Shown: piece after piece, positions 9,459 to 22,364 of the stretch
How positions within the stretch are numbered: the stretch's first letter is position 1
How the letters are laid out: every line of letters begins with the position of its first letter
NCBI GenBank assembly: GCA_016630905.1
Contig: WBMQ01000007.1
Location: forward strand, 1,572,858-1,636,857
Origin: Capillidium heterosporum
Taxonomy: Eukaryota > Entomophthoromycota > Entomophthoromycetes > Entomophthorales > Capillidiaceae
Length of the DNA stretch: 64,000 nucleotides
Direction: 5' to 3'
Notes under the pieces: model-generated
Told to the model about the DNA's origin: nothing
Databases searched by the model: none
Seen by the model: the letters and a program-made list of their open reading frames with translations, nothing else
Position numbers and translations under genes: made by a program

Positions 9459-12400
9459 TTACAGCTCCAAGTTGATCTCCACTACAAACTCCAGCCCTAA
9501 GTAACAGTCATTCAGTACAGAGACTACGAGTCCCTTCTTGAAGTAGCTTTCCAGAGCCAAGAAACTCAACTCGAACTTCAGCTTGGTCATGTCCTTCAAC
9601 TTACTTCCAGCTGCAGGTTCGGGGACGCTGACTCTTCTGAAAGTTAAGACTTCGTTGCGCTCGGGGTCGGCCAAAGTTACCCAGAACACTTCACTTTGGA
9701 ATTTGGTCAGACCGGGACAGTACGCCTTTCCAGTGTAAGGACGGTTGCGCTTGACTTCTAAAGTTCCAGTAAGGTGGTTGACTACATTCAACTGCACCTT
9801 CATCCGCTTACTACTTTCATCCACTTGGTCGAACTTGATCTGAGTTTTAGGCAAAAGATCTAAAGCATCCATCAATTTTGCAGCCGGTTGACTATCCAGC
9901 TTCAATACTCTGACTGTATCCAGCTGTTGGCTTCTAGTAGAGTACACCAACTTAGCTAGGTAATCGATACGAAGTTTCGTACTAGCCAACTTCTCCAACT
10001 GCTTGTCATCTTCGACGTAAGGTAAAGTGAGTAAAGATGGCTGATCCGGCCATCTACCCTGCCGTACCGCTTGCAACGCTGACCCCACCATTAGTAAAGT
10101 ATCCAGATACCCTAGGTAAGCAGCGACGTCGGCCATAGCCTGCAAAATACGTACCGCCTGATCCAAAATGGAGCCGGTATCGGTTACATAGTCGGGCATG
10201 GGGAGGGGGTAGTGGCTCAAGTGGGCCATAACTAGAAGCAAAGCCTTGGCGTGGGGGGAGTCGTAAGCTCTTGGAGCGACATCGTAAGGTAGCTGACGCT
10301 CCAATTCCTGGTTGACCAAATCCTCGTTGTGGCGCACGGCATGCTCCTCGTACTCAACGCTGTCACATAGGATGCCGAGAATGGCAGGCAAAGCAAGGTC
10401 AGGCTTCAACTGGTGGTAAAAGTTGCGGATGGTGGCGTGGCTCAAATAGTAGAAGGAGGCAATCTTACCCAGCTTGGTAGGCTTGATAGCGTCAAAGCTG
10501 CTGCCCTCAGAGTCGGGTTCAATACACTTGGCATCCATCAGCTTGTCAAAGGTGCGATCTACCAAAGCGGAGAGGTACTTGTTGACGCTAACGTCTTCAC
10601 CATCCTCCATGCCGTAGTACGACGGATTCATACGTAGGCGCTGGTACAAATAAGTCCAGGTCAGATAGTCCATGGCGTCCTGCTTTGATCGTACACTCTT
10701 GGCCACGATTTCAGCTAGCATATGGTCATCCAAACAGGTGTGCAAACTGGATTCCACGGGGAAGGGCTCATGCAAAAACTTCTTGAAGAAGTTCTTCTTC
10801 TTGTCGGTAACCAAGATGCGTGCTATGCCCGAGGTGTCGAACTGGGGTCGACCGGCTCTTCCCATCATCTGCAGAATGTCGGTTACTGGGTAGTCTACGT
10901 ACCCCTTTGTCTTGGCATCGTAATACTCGGTACCTTTGACTACGACCAAGTGGGCCGGGAAGTTGACTCCCCAAGCCAAAGTCGACGTAGCTACCAGCAC
11001 CTGGATCTTGTTGTTGCAAAATAGTTCCTCGACTACTCTTCTGTCACCTTCCGTCAACCCAGCATGATGTAGGCCGATACCGAAGCTCAACGTCGCTTTC
11101 AAGCTGGCGTCCTGAATCCCTACCAGCAGCATCTCCAGCTCCTCCTCGTTCAATTTCAAGAACTGCCTTGGATTTTCCTCGTTGCCACAATAGGCTATCA
11201 AATCCTGAGCCGTCAAGCGGGTCTGCCTACGTGAACTTACGAAGACAATTACCGGTTGGTTGGGGGAGTGGGTTCGAATAGCTTTGTAGGTGGGTCGGTT
11301 CATGGAAGCCATGCGGGGGCAGTAGTGCTTGCCGCTAAAACCGTCGATGTAGACCTCTAAAGGTACAGGACGCACCGAATGGCGGAAATTGAAGAGCCCC
11401 GTAGTGTTGATGTTCAGCCACCCTGCCAGATCGACAGCGTTGGCCAAGGCAGTAGATAGACCGACCTACCCGCACCTGCTTCTTGGTATGGTTGGCGATG
11501 TAGTTCATCCTACTTACAATAACCTCCAGGATAGGTCCACGGTCGCCACCCAGCAAGTGGATCTCGTCGATTATCACCAAGACCACCTTGCGTACGTAAG
11601 CTCGTGAATGCCACCCACGTGAGATACCATCCCATTTCTCAGGGGTAGTGATGATGATATCCGCCTTCTCCAAAGTCTTCAAGTCGGGCGTGATATCCCC
11701 GGTCAACTCGACCAACGTCTTACCCATGGGACCAACTAAACGCTTACGCCAATCGGCAACTCGTTCTCGGACTAAGGCCTTGAGTGGAGCTACGTAGACG
11801 ACTTTGCCGTTGGGGTTGTCCCTGAAGGCAGCCCACATGGCCAGTTCGGCAGCCATTGTCTTTCCGGAACCGGTCGGCGCACCTAATAGTACGTTCTCCG
11901 TATCATGATACAACTTGTAGAAGACTTGGGTCTGCACCGGGTTGAAGTGGCTGAACCTTTTGGTGCAGATTTCCTCCAAAGTTGGGTTATTCAAGGCACT
12001 TATTGGCAGTGGGCGCAAATTCAATAGGTCGGTATGCTGGGGGAGTAACTTGGGCAGGATCAAGTGCTGGAAAGAGACTGGTTTCAAAGTTTCTGCGCCG
12101 ATCCACCGATCAGATATAGCTCTTATGAATATCTGGTTGGGGAGTGGCTCGACGATAGGTATAGTAAATTTGAGCTGCAACGGCGTGTTGATCGTCTTTT
12201 TGTGCAAAATGAAGGACTCCGAGTGGTACAGCTCCATTTGGTCAGTGTCTTCGACCCACAACCACCAGTGGTCGGCGTGCCCGTGTACTTTGTCATCCCA
12301 TTCAAAGTCGGGAGTTATGGTAACACTAACTCTCAGTACTGTTCGTGTAATTGGATAGATGTCCACTTGCAAATCGACGGTAGGAAACTGCTGCACGCAT

Positions 12401-15400
12401 CTAGCTAGGGTAGGCCCCATCCTTGCGAACCTAACCATATCGCCCAGCTCTGAAGAAGACATAGTCCTCAGCTCTTCAATAGATACTTGGTGGGTGATTC
12501 CTTCCAGTTTAGCCCTGATGTCCATCGGGAGGTCGAACTGGCACAGTGGGTGCTCAAAGGACCACATGCGTCGCTCGATGGACTTGCATAGCGACAGCAA
12601 GACGGCGGCAGTAGGCCCCCAGTTTCGATTCAAAGCAATCTCAAACACAGCTCGTAAGATTCTCCCCGCATTCTGAGCAATGTAGTTGATATCACTTACC
12701 AAGGCAAAGTCCTCGGGGTAAGCCTTGGAAATGTACGACTGCATCAGCACGTTCACTTTATCGGCTGGCCCGTTGATTCCGTTGGCCAGGTGGCAGGCAC
12801 AGTTATCCTTCAACATCTTGTTCAACTCAACGATCTCGTTGTCTCGAACTTTGATGTTCTCAAACTCTTTACTGCTGCTGACCATGTTGAAGACGTTGGC
12901 TTCCGCCATGCGACTACGCATCTTGCTGTTCATAATCTCGACGGAATTATTGGAAAGGTAGTAAAGACTTGAAATACGACCCAGGTCCTTGGGGGTCAGG
13001 TACCCGGTCGCTGGATCGAATACGATCATCTGGTTGTCCATCAATGTCTTGGCAGCCGATACAATTAATTCACGTCTACGGTTGCTCAGAGATGGGTCAT
13101 CCTGGGCCTCCTCGTAATCAACCCCATAAATCATGGGGTTTCGCTTCATCCGCACATAGAGGAAGGTATAGCTCAACCAGGTGACAGCCTCATCAACGTT
13201 AGTTACGGTACCTAGACAAATCTCGGCACACAGGTTGTCAACTAGGTTACCGATGAATCCAGATTCGATGGGATGCTGTTGGGTAATCGCTGACACGTAG
13301 TGGGCTAACTTGTCCCCCGTCGTAAGGATGTACCCCACGCCATGGGTCTCATACTGGGGACGACCAGCACGACCAAAGATCTGGAGGACATCCAAAATGG
13401 ACAAGTCGACGAAGGAACCCTTCTGGGAATCATAGACCTGAGTACCACGGATGATTACGGCGTAGGCTGGCAAGTTGACACCCCAGGCAAGCGTAGCCGT
13501 ACAGCACAGTAACTTTAGGGCACCGTTGGCAAACATCTTCTCGGTCAAGTTACGGTCCGACCTTAGCATACCGGCGTTGTGGACTCCGATGCAGTTCTTG
13601 TACAGCATACGCAGTTCACCGTTACGTGAGCTAGAGACTTCCCGGCTGTGTAAAGTATGGGCTTCCAAGTTGGACTCGTTGGGGGTGAAAAGATCCATGC
13701 ACCCGTCAGCAGCCGCCATCTCCAGCATAGCTTTGGCGACTCGAACCGTCTCCTTACGCGTGTGGACGAAGATCATGACTTGGTGACCTTCAGCTAGCAG
13801 AGCCTGACACTTTTCGAAGCAGGCGCGATCCAAGTTCAAGTTGCTGGCGTTGGACCCTGGTTTTCCACGCACACCCAAAAAGTGCTGCTCCAGGGGTACG
13901 GGCCTAAACCCTCCATCAAAGTAGAACAGACCTTGGTACGGGGAAACTTTCAAGAACTGGGCCACGTCCAAGTAGTTGGGTAAGGTGGCCGACAGCCCGA
14001 CGATTCGAATCATGGATTGGGTAGCTTCGACTTGGCGCAACGTTCGAGCGACAATGCTTTCAATGACGGACCCTCTCGAATCGTGGAGTAGATGCACCTC
14101 ATCGATGATCAACAGCTTGATCTTCTGCACGAGTTCGGTATCACCGGTACCTTTCCTAGTAACAACGTCCCACTTCTCTGGTGTTGTAACTATGATCTGG
14201 GTATTTAGTATTTCAGCTTTGCTTAGCTGCATATCTCCGGTCAACTCACGGACTTGAATCCCCAGCCATTTCAACCGACTACCCATCTTGACAACGACTT
14301 CAGCAGCTAGAGCCTTCATAGGAGCTACGTAAACAATCTTGAAGGCCGACCTCTGGATCCGCAAAGCTGAGGCGTTGTCAGGAGTGGGAGGGGGTGAGCA
14401 GTACAGAGATAGGGTACGGAGGATGGTGAGCATGGCGACGTCCGTTTTACCGGCACCAGTAGGTGCACATAGCAACATGTTCTCGTTGGTCTTGTAGGCG
14501 ATAGGGTAGACGATTGATTGGACTCGGTTTAGTGATTTGTAGCCCTACATTTAACAAGACATTAGGGATTTAAATAGATAAAAATTTACCTTGAACGAGT
14601 TTTTGCAGAGAGAATCCATATCCTCTAACAACACTGTTTTCTCGGTTGTACGCGGTGGCGCCCTGCTGGTGATTGGGATCGTCAGCTCGTCGTAAAACTG
14701 AAATTTGATTAGCCAGCTGTAAATTGTATCCAAGACTTACTTCTCCATTGACACGCTCGGTGCCTTTAGGCAATACGAATTTGGAACCGAACATCGATAG
14801 AGAACTATTGGAAGTATCGGCAGCCTGATATATATTAGGATAGTCGTGCCCCTTTGTCTATCAAAACAAATGTAAATATCTGTAACTAGGGTTAAAAGCA
14901 GTACCTTTGAAAAGGCAGGATGAAATAACGATGGAAGGAGTCTGATTTAAAGCTTCTTCTCGGATACGGCGTAGCTCCGAAGAATCAAGAATAAAACTGC
15001 TGTTCTTATCTAATTAAAATACATGAATAAAAAGCAAAGTCAATTGTAAATACCTTGGCTCGTACCCTTGTTAGCCTGAGCTCCCTTTTTGATATCTTTA
15101 CGTAGTTTCTTCAGCTCCTTCTTTTCCGACTCAGTCATAATCGTAACCTGGGCTCCAAACTGACCTCTATTTCCATTGCTAAGCTCTTTGACCCGCTGTC
15201 TTTGTTTCTGTAAACTGTTCCCAAATTCATCAGTATTTAGCTAAAAATGGATAAGTATTTGATAAGGAGAGGGTGCGTACCTTAGCTGATAGAAGTAGGT
15301 TGAGTTGGTCACGGTGCTGTATCAATGCGTAGAGGAAGTCCATATGGTCGAAACCCAGCCATTCCAACAAGTTCTCTTGGATTGAATCGTCTGAATCGTT

Positions 15401-15857
15401 GGAAGTTAGGAAGTTGGAGATGACTTCAAATAACATAACGGAGTCGAAGTTGATGGTTGGGGAGATCCTGTTGCATTCCCTTTAAAGGCAGATTAATACA
15501 ATAAGCTAAAAAACAACCCACTTTGCCAACCAAGATATATCGTAGAATACTTCACTCGATTCCTGTGTCGGCTCAATAGGTGAGACTGGAGTTAAAGTTC
15601 CACTGTCCGGTAAACTTAGCTCAATTTCATCCAAGTTTAAACTTAAGTTGGAGATTGGGTAAAACTCATAATCTAAATGGTTCTCTCTTTACAAGTTTAG
15701 GAATCATCTTTTAAAGTAGTTACCTGACGGTGTTGGTGAGCTCTTCAAATTTCTTAAACTGGTCGTTTACAAACTGCTGGTAACTTGAGTAGGAAGGGTA
15801 TACTCCATCTCTATTCTCCAAGATCTTCAAGATGTTGGTCGCGTTGATCTCTTCCAT
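9459..15857 (-). CDS. SLH1: Ski2-like double-cassette RNA helicase, ASCC3/Slh1 type; one apparent frameshift
   Basis: Helicase of the ribosome quality-control trigger complex, which splits collided ribosomes; cytoplasmic. The start is ATG at 15857. Short N-terminal exons (joins give TVRENHLDYEFYP, then NGE-FYDELTIPI, then NSFKGYKSLNRVQSIVYP) lead to a long exon. Cassette 1: APTGAGKT, TTPEKWD, DEVHLLH, SATLPNY, then a Sec63-like region. Cassette 2: APTGSGKT, APLKALV, DEIHLLG, GLSTALANA, HHAGL, QMMGRAGRPQFD, then a second Sec63-like region to the stop. SPYQGLFYFDGGFRPVPLEQ places it with ASCC3/Slh1 rather than the spliceosomal Brr2. Total about 2,000 residues, as expected. Near 11461-11475 one extra base shifts frame inside RVVGLSTALANA, so the DNA as given splits into two overlapping frames. 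The exon join near 14900-14930 is ambiguous (a 72-nt gttatt intron, or a one-base slip). Confidence 0.92.
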
Positions 15858-16870
15858 TTATAACCTGTTAATTTAGTCGGTTTTTATTTGGGTTCAGGCT
15901 TTAGTTTTAGGTTCTTTGAAGGTTGCTTTGGGCTTTTATAGCTTGAACGAGCTGCGTAAATTGAAATTTCTCGCTTAGGCTAAAAATATGGATGGAAGGT
16001 TCAGACATTTAGTTGCAAATAAACCAAGTATACTTGATATAAGATATACTGAAATAAGGAATGAATTGAATGCTTAGAATAGGATTTATACTTTTCTTGT
16101 ATAACTGCGCCAAAAGCGACATGTATCGAGCAGTACAGCTATTGAAACTTAATAATAGATAAAGCTACTTCAATCAATTAGTATAGAACCATCAGTCAAT
16201 TGATCATATATTTTGAATTTTTTACTATACATCAACTATATACTTTATTTACCATAGTCTTTTATCACTGAATTTGGATACCAGTGATACTTTACGAATT
16301 TTAGGTCAGATATTTAGATTGCAGTGCAACTTTGGTTTTGATTCACTATCGCTATACTTTTAGCTTTGAAAATTTGAGCTAGGCTCAACTAAACTAATCC
16401 TTTATTCAACTTTTAATTCCATTCCAATAGGTAATAGTTGATCAGTTGAATCATCAAATTCCTATCAATGAAAGGGTATATAGAACGTTGATAAACTGAT
16501 CTTGAAATCAAGTATAAGTTTGAGTGTAAAGAAAATTAGTGCATTTCCATAGCACGATATTGAGCCATCGATTTGAAATTAACAACTGGAGCATACCTCA
16601 TTAAAAAGAAAAAGCAACTTGACTTGAGTTATCTAGCAAGGTTTATTTTCTAGCACATTAGTCTTTGAATCAAAACTAGATTAATATTCCAAATATCCAT
16701 ACCAAAGATATTGAAATCAACCTTTAAAAAGTTGATTATTTATTATCCTATAATCCGCTATGAAACTTGAATAGGAGTTGAGTACTCCAAACCCACTTTA
16801 TTCAAAATAGCACAAGCTAAAATTAGAAAAGTATATACCAATATATTAATTAAATTAAAGTTCTTCATCA
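15858..16870. other. Intergenic, no gene seen
   Basis: About 1 kb of AT-rich DNA upstream of SLH1 and downstream of the LEA2-like gene. No open frame with coding character was seen on either strand. Confidence 0.5.
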
Positions 16871-18330
16871 TCACTTGCAAAAGTAATTCCTCCGCATGTT
16901 GGATTGAGGTATGATATTGGCCCAACTAAACAGACTAAACCGGGCATCAGTAAGGATAGATAAGCTTTGCTGTATGCGATCCTTCTGGACCGAATTGTCA
17001 GGACAAGCCGCCACGAAATTCAACCACTGTTTGTCCTACATCCAAACTTTAGCTTATTATTAAGAAAAAAACTACCTGTTCGCTACCAGTTGCATAAGAC
17101 AGATTGAGGGTCAAATCGAAATAAGCTTCACTCAAAGGCCCCACGTACACATCTTTAGCTTCTCCAACGCCAACTTTGGTATAACTGCCGATATCATATA
17201 CCTATTTACATCAACTTTTTTAGAAAATTTCAAATTCGTTAAAATTACCGTGGCGTTAAGTTTGTTCATAAACAACGGGTAAAAGTTATCATTCCTCAAC
17301 CGAACTTGGTACACCAAATCCAACTTGATGGAATTATAAGTCTCGTTCCGGAAGTAGTTGGGGCCAGCTTTCACTCTAATTTCTGAACTTGGTGCGAACC
17401 CAGGTAACCGTAACCACAAGAAAAAGAGAATCAAACCAATGACAAACAACGAAACCGTAGTAATAACTACACACATCTTGCCAGTACAGAAACAACAGCC
17501 GAAGCAGGATCGTTGTCGAGGTTTCTTGGTACCAAAGTCACTTTGGTGTAAAGGGGTGCCGTTGGGTGGGTACCTTGGTGAAGTTGCGGCTGGGTTATAA
17601 CTTTGAGGGTTGTTGGTTGGGACGTTAGCTGCTTTGACGTGACTGGGGAGTTGGGATTGTAAATTGGCGTACCGGTCGTTGTAGAAATTGCTTAAGGGAC
17701 GGTTGGTCGATGGGGGGTCGAATTCTCCGTACTCTCTATTGTCATCGGCATAGCCGCCTACCAGCTTTTTATTCTCGGCATCACTGTTGGTGTATTGGTG
17801 CCCAGCACTGTACTCACTTTCGGGGCTAGGGTTTCGGTTGAAGCTAGCTGAAGTTACGTTGCTGGGTAAATTGGACAGCTCGACGAACTGGGAGTTGCGT
17901 AGGTCGGAGGTGGATTGCCCACTCGGCTTGCGTTGGTGGACGAGGCGTCCCTTGGGTAAGTTGTCGTGTCCGTATTCAACTGGCACTCCGCCTTGAGTGG
18001 ATTTTTGCGAGTATTTGGAGGCTGGCCGGTACTGCCCTCTTACATCGTTTCTGCTGTAGTCTAAATTGTTAAATAGAATTGATGGATAAATTTACTATCA
18101 GGCTCATGGTAAGTTTCGTTGGATTGGTACGGGTTGATTTGGTTACCTTTGCCGTAAGCATTATTGGGGTACGATGTTGGCTTGTACTCTTCGTAATAGG
18201 TATCGTGGCTGTTTAATTGTTGAGGGTCGGGACGTGGAGGGACAATTCCGCCTTGTTTATTAAACTTACTTTCGGCTGGCCTGCTAAGGTTTTCGTTGCG
18301 GTTGTAGTTGGTGTATCGGTCGTACTCCAT
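16871..18330 (-). CDS. Single-pass membrane protein with LEA2-like external domain
   Basis: Four exons: 18330-18096, 18060-17249, 17201-17076 and 17035-16871, with introns of 35, 47 and 40 nt, giving 445 residues. Residues 1 to about 240 are hydrophilic, rich in Asn, Tyr, Pro and Ser, and probably disordered. A Cys-rich juxtamembrane motif (RQRSCFGCCFCTGKMC) is followed by one transmembrane span (VVITTVSLFVIGLILFFLWL). The C-terminal domain (about 160 residues) reads RVKAGPNYF, LDLVYQVRLRNDNFYPLFMN, KLNATVYDIGSYTKVGVGEA, VYVGPLSEAYFDLTLNLSY, a pattern of the LEA_2/NDR1-like beta-sandwich found in fungal membrane proteins. The Cys cluster next to the membrane could be palmitoylated (inference). 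The exact role is unknown. It is transcribed divergently from the peptidase gene at 19593. Confidence 0.85.
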
Positions 18331-19592
18331 GGCTTTTTAGATTCAGAGCTAAGTTCAATTGCAAATTAACTTGGTCAAAAGGGTACTAAACATGGATTAG
18401 CGTTTGAGTTGTAATCAAAAATTAACGGAGGGGCGATTGCAATAGAACTAAACTAGGAAGTGGAAAATTGGACCGAGTTTAATTTCAACGAGGATGTATC
18501 AGAATTGAATGTTTCCTCTGTTTAATGTAGCTCATATATGATGCAACTGATAGTCAATGAAAGGCCTTTGTTCACACTAGTAGGACTACTTTTGAGGAAC
18601 AGTCTATTCTCCGGTAATATATTGCGGTAGCTACATCAAGTGAAATCAGCCCAACTTGCAGCCGCTACTGATCCCTTCAAGCTAAACAAAGCTATTCCAA
18701 ATGCCCTTACATAACTTTAGTTGAAATTGTATCTTTTAACTAATTGATATGGAGAAATTGAAATAAAAACCAGGAATAATTACATAGTTCTTTAGCCATT
18801 ATTGACTATAAATTGCTTTCATATGGTATTTAGAAACCTTCTATTTCCATTTCTATTATGTTTTTATACTTTCCTAATAGCCATCTAAAGCACTGTTAGT
18901 TTAAATTAAATTCTTTAATTGATTCTATAAACCTCTTTAAAGCACTTTATTTACTCTAAAGCAAATATTATAAGAATGGGATAGGATCTTCAGTCTTTAA
19001 AGATTGATACGTATAGGAAAGTAAGAATCGGCTATTTGAAGAAATTGATTTGTTTGCATTTGTAGGATCTTTGGATCGTATATGGTAATTTGATGGAAAG
19101 AGGACCTCTAAACCAGCTTTTAAAATGATATAAATGTATTAAAAGAAAATTGCTTGATATAGTACTATATTAAACCTTCACTGAGAAAGATTCTGACGCT
19201 ACCTAAACATCAACAAAGGAGATATATGTATGGGATTGTAAGTGTACCTGTAGTATAAACTAAATATATCCCAAACTCGTTTATAGATGCCATTAATTAA
19301 AACTGCATCGTGCAAATTTGAAAATACCAACAAAAATTGAGTTCCACTATCTGGACTTGTAAATCCATCAACTTACCGCTTAATCCAATCATAGTTTAGA
19401 AAATTGGATTCTCCACACTCTATTAGCTTAGCATAATCATCAATTGATTGAATTGTAAATGTCACTAAATCTTATCGTAGATTTAGTTTTGGCAGTAAAG
19501 TCAAATCTATCTTTGTTGAATCAACCTTCAGAGCATTAGATAGATATCGACTGCAGTTAGCTTTCAGTCTTCAAATCTCATACAAACCAAAA
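18331..19592. other. Divergent intergenic region
   Basis: About 1.26 kb separating the starts of two divergent genes (LEA2-like and DPP), so it must hold both promoters. No coding frame is supported. Confidence 0.5.
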
Positions 19593-22364
19593 ATGGAAGA
19601 TGTGCCAGCCGAGTTCAGCCTTTCCAAGTTGAAGTCTCAACTTCCCTTCCCCAACGTATCTATAAGTCAACTTCAATTTTATCAGCCACTAAATAGACCT
19701 ATGAAATTGTTCTTCGTTGGTATGTCGAGCCAGCATCTTTACTCAAGACCGGGCCTCTTTTCAGTAAAAATAGATGACAACAATACGTATCAAAGCCGAA
19801 TGTTTTCTGGGTTGAAATCGCAGCGTTGGCAGTTAGTCTTACCCTACAAAGAACTTTACTCGGGTAACGAGTTGACTAAAAGTCAGATATTGAAGATGGA
19901 GAGGAAGCGAGCTACTAATACGCTAGATTTGAACTTTTTTTTGGATAATGATAATTTGATAGTATGTTGTAATAGCAAAATTTATTTGATAGACCCAACC
20001 AAGGTAAAAGGTTTGAGCTATAGGATATTGGCATTTATAACTTGCTTTTAGGATGGCTTACCATATAAATTACTTACGACGTTAAAAGGTGGCTTTCACA
20101 ACTTTGGACTGGGTGGAGTTAGTAATAGATGGTTGGCGTTTACCGACGCGTGCAACTTGTTCGTAACCAAAGTTAAAGAGCAAAGCCAACCTGTTCAGTT
20201 AACTTTCGACGTCGATGAAGCCGATAGATACTTGAACGGTATACCTGAGTTCGTTATGCAGGTAATTTTTTGAAAATTTGGGTTAGGTTGTTAAATTTCA
20301 AAAGGAAGAGTTCGATCGAACTTGTGGCTACTTTTGGCAGAAGGACCCTATCGATGGCAAGAACAAGATACTGTATACTAGGATCGATCAAAGCGGTGTA
20401 GAGTTGGTTAAAATTGATTTCGATGAGAAGGTGAGGTACCCTAAGCCAGGTACTGATAATGCTAGCTGGCAATTAAGGGTTTGTAAGTTCGATGAGTTTG
20501 AGATGGCTGAGGTAACTTTTAAAATCTTGAGTTTGTTGTTGATCTATTTGAAGCAAGCCAAATTTTCAACTTGGATTCTAAACTTTTGTCAACCGGCGTT
20601 GGAGGCATATACTGGATTCGAGTACTTGGTTCGGCTTGGCTGGATCCCTAGACGTGAGATGTAAATTTTACTTCATTAGCTATTTATATTTACTTGTATC
20701 AGGGTCTGGGTGCAGTTATTAGACCGTATACAGTGTACGACAGTTGTGCTTGCCATACCCCTATCATACTTCCAACCCATCGATACAAACTTCCAACCCC
20801 TTCAAGTTGATGAACCTGTTGTCAAGCTTTGGGAAGAAACTAGCACCAACTGGATCAACGTATATCGCAAATTCCTATCCAATGAATCTAATAAATCCTT
20901 TGTTTTAGATCACTGACCTTTTTTACTTTGTGACACCTACTGTTGATAACAACTTCTTTATCAAAGTTGTATGGACGAGTGAGCTGTCCGGCTACCGACA
21001 TCTCTATTCCGTTGAAGTTGCTGATGCTGGAGGTCAAGTTCAAATTACACAACTGACATCTGGCGATTGGACAATATTGGAAGAAGGTTTGTACGTAGAT
21101 CGGCTGGCAAAACAAATCCTCTTTGTGAACAACGCCACTACACCCATTCGATCTCAAATAGGTAGGCTAGATCTTAAAAGTTTGAAGTTAAGCAGTGTTG
21201 GTGATCCCAACTTCTACTATAAAATCTTGGGTACTAGTAACGATGGGAGATTCGTGGCAGTTTGGAAATCCAACTCGGAAAGTCGGTCCTGCGTCGAGAT
21301 TTTAGATTTGGAGGTGGAGTCGGCCAATGGCACCGTTACACAAAGTGATATTACTAGGTTGAATGACTATCACGAAGTAAATACTTTGCAATATAAAGCT
21401 AAAATTAGCCATTTTCAAGTTCAGGTTGAAGGTGAAATTTAGTTGATTATTTAGTACTAATAAAATTTCAAACTAGGTACCATGTTGCACGCAAAACTTA
21501 TACAGCCGACCCACCTATCGGGGCAGCAGGTATCGCCTCTAATACTGACCATATATGGCGGCCCCAAAGTCCAGGTACTGAAACAACTTTACACCAAACT
21601 TATAAATTCACAACTAGTACGTCACCGACACCTACCCTTTGCCCGAATTCACAAGGTTGATCGCCTTGGCCATGCAGGGGTACAGTACATTGATCGTCGA
21701 TAATCGGGGTAGTGACAACCGAGGCTGTCAGTTCGAATCGGTATTGAGTACGAGCATGGCCCAAGTCCAGCTTCGAGATCAAGTCGAAGTTATTAAGTGG
21801 ATGCAGACCCAAGAGGAATTTAATTGGATCGACTTTCGAAGGATTGCTGTTAGTGGGTGGTCTTATGGTACATTATTTTTTGCATATTTGAATTTAAATG
21901 GTGATATTTAGGTGGCTATCTGGCCCTTATGGCGATTGCTACTTATGGAGATATCTTTAAATTGGCAGTTGCTGGTGCCCCCCTCTGTGACTTTGCTAGT
22001 TACGACTCGGCGTACTCGGAGCGCTACCTCAAGCTCTTACCGAAAGAGGAAAAACTTTATAGAGAGGCTTCCTTACTGCAGTTGGCCGATAAGTTCCCGG
22101 ACCAGTAAGTTTTTGATGTGAAAGGGGTATTAAATTGATTTGGTATGAAATTTTAGGCCTAACCGTGTATTTATTGTTCATGGGGCTTTGGATGAGAACG
22201 TCCATATCAAAACCAACACTTTGGCTTTGATAGACCGATTGGAAAGTCTGGGTAAGCATTACCAGCTGAAAGTTTATAACGACCAGAGGCATGGGCTAAG
22301 GTCTTTCCAGGCGGTTGAAGATTTCGACAAGAGATTCTACATGTGGATCCATAGTTACCTTTAA
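19593..22364 (+). CDS. Dipeptidyl peptidase, cytosolic DPP8/9-like (S9B)
   Basis: Serine peptidase removing dipeptides after Pro or Ala. Ten exons: 19593-20003, 20052-20261, 20305-20511, 20554-20660, 20703-20859, 20909-21431, 21477-21574, 21618-21867, 21912-22104 and 22157-22364. They sum to 2,364 nt, 787 residues. No signal or membrane anchor precedes the beta-propeller, unlike Ste13 and Dap2. The substrate-anchoring double Glu is in QEEFDR-GYFW. The alpha/beta-hydrolase half has IYGGPKVQ, IVDNRGSDNRG and VSGWSYGGYLAL (nucleophile Ser, across intron 8), GALDENVH (Asp) and NDQRHGLR (His). GAPLCDFASYDSAYSERY and HGALDENVH resemble animal DPP8/9 more than DPP4. The 42-nt intron at 20512-20553 is in frame and its boundaries are the least certain. 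Seven of the nine introns end in tag or cag and two in aag. Confidence 0.9.
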
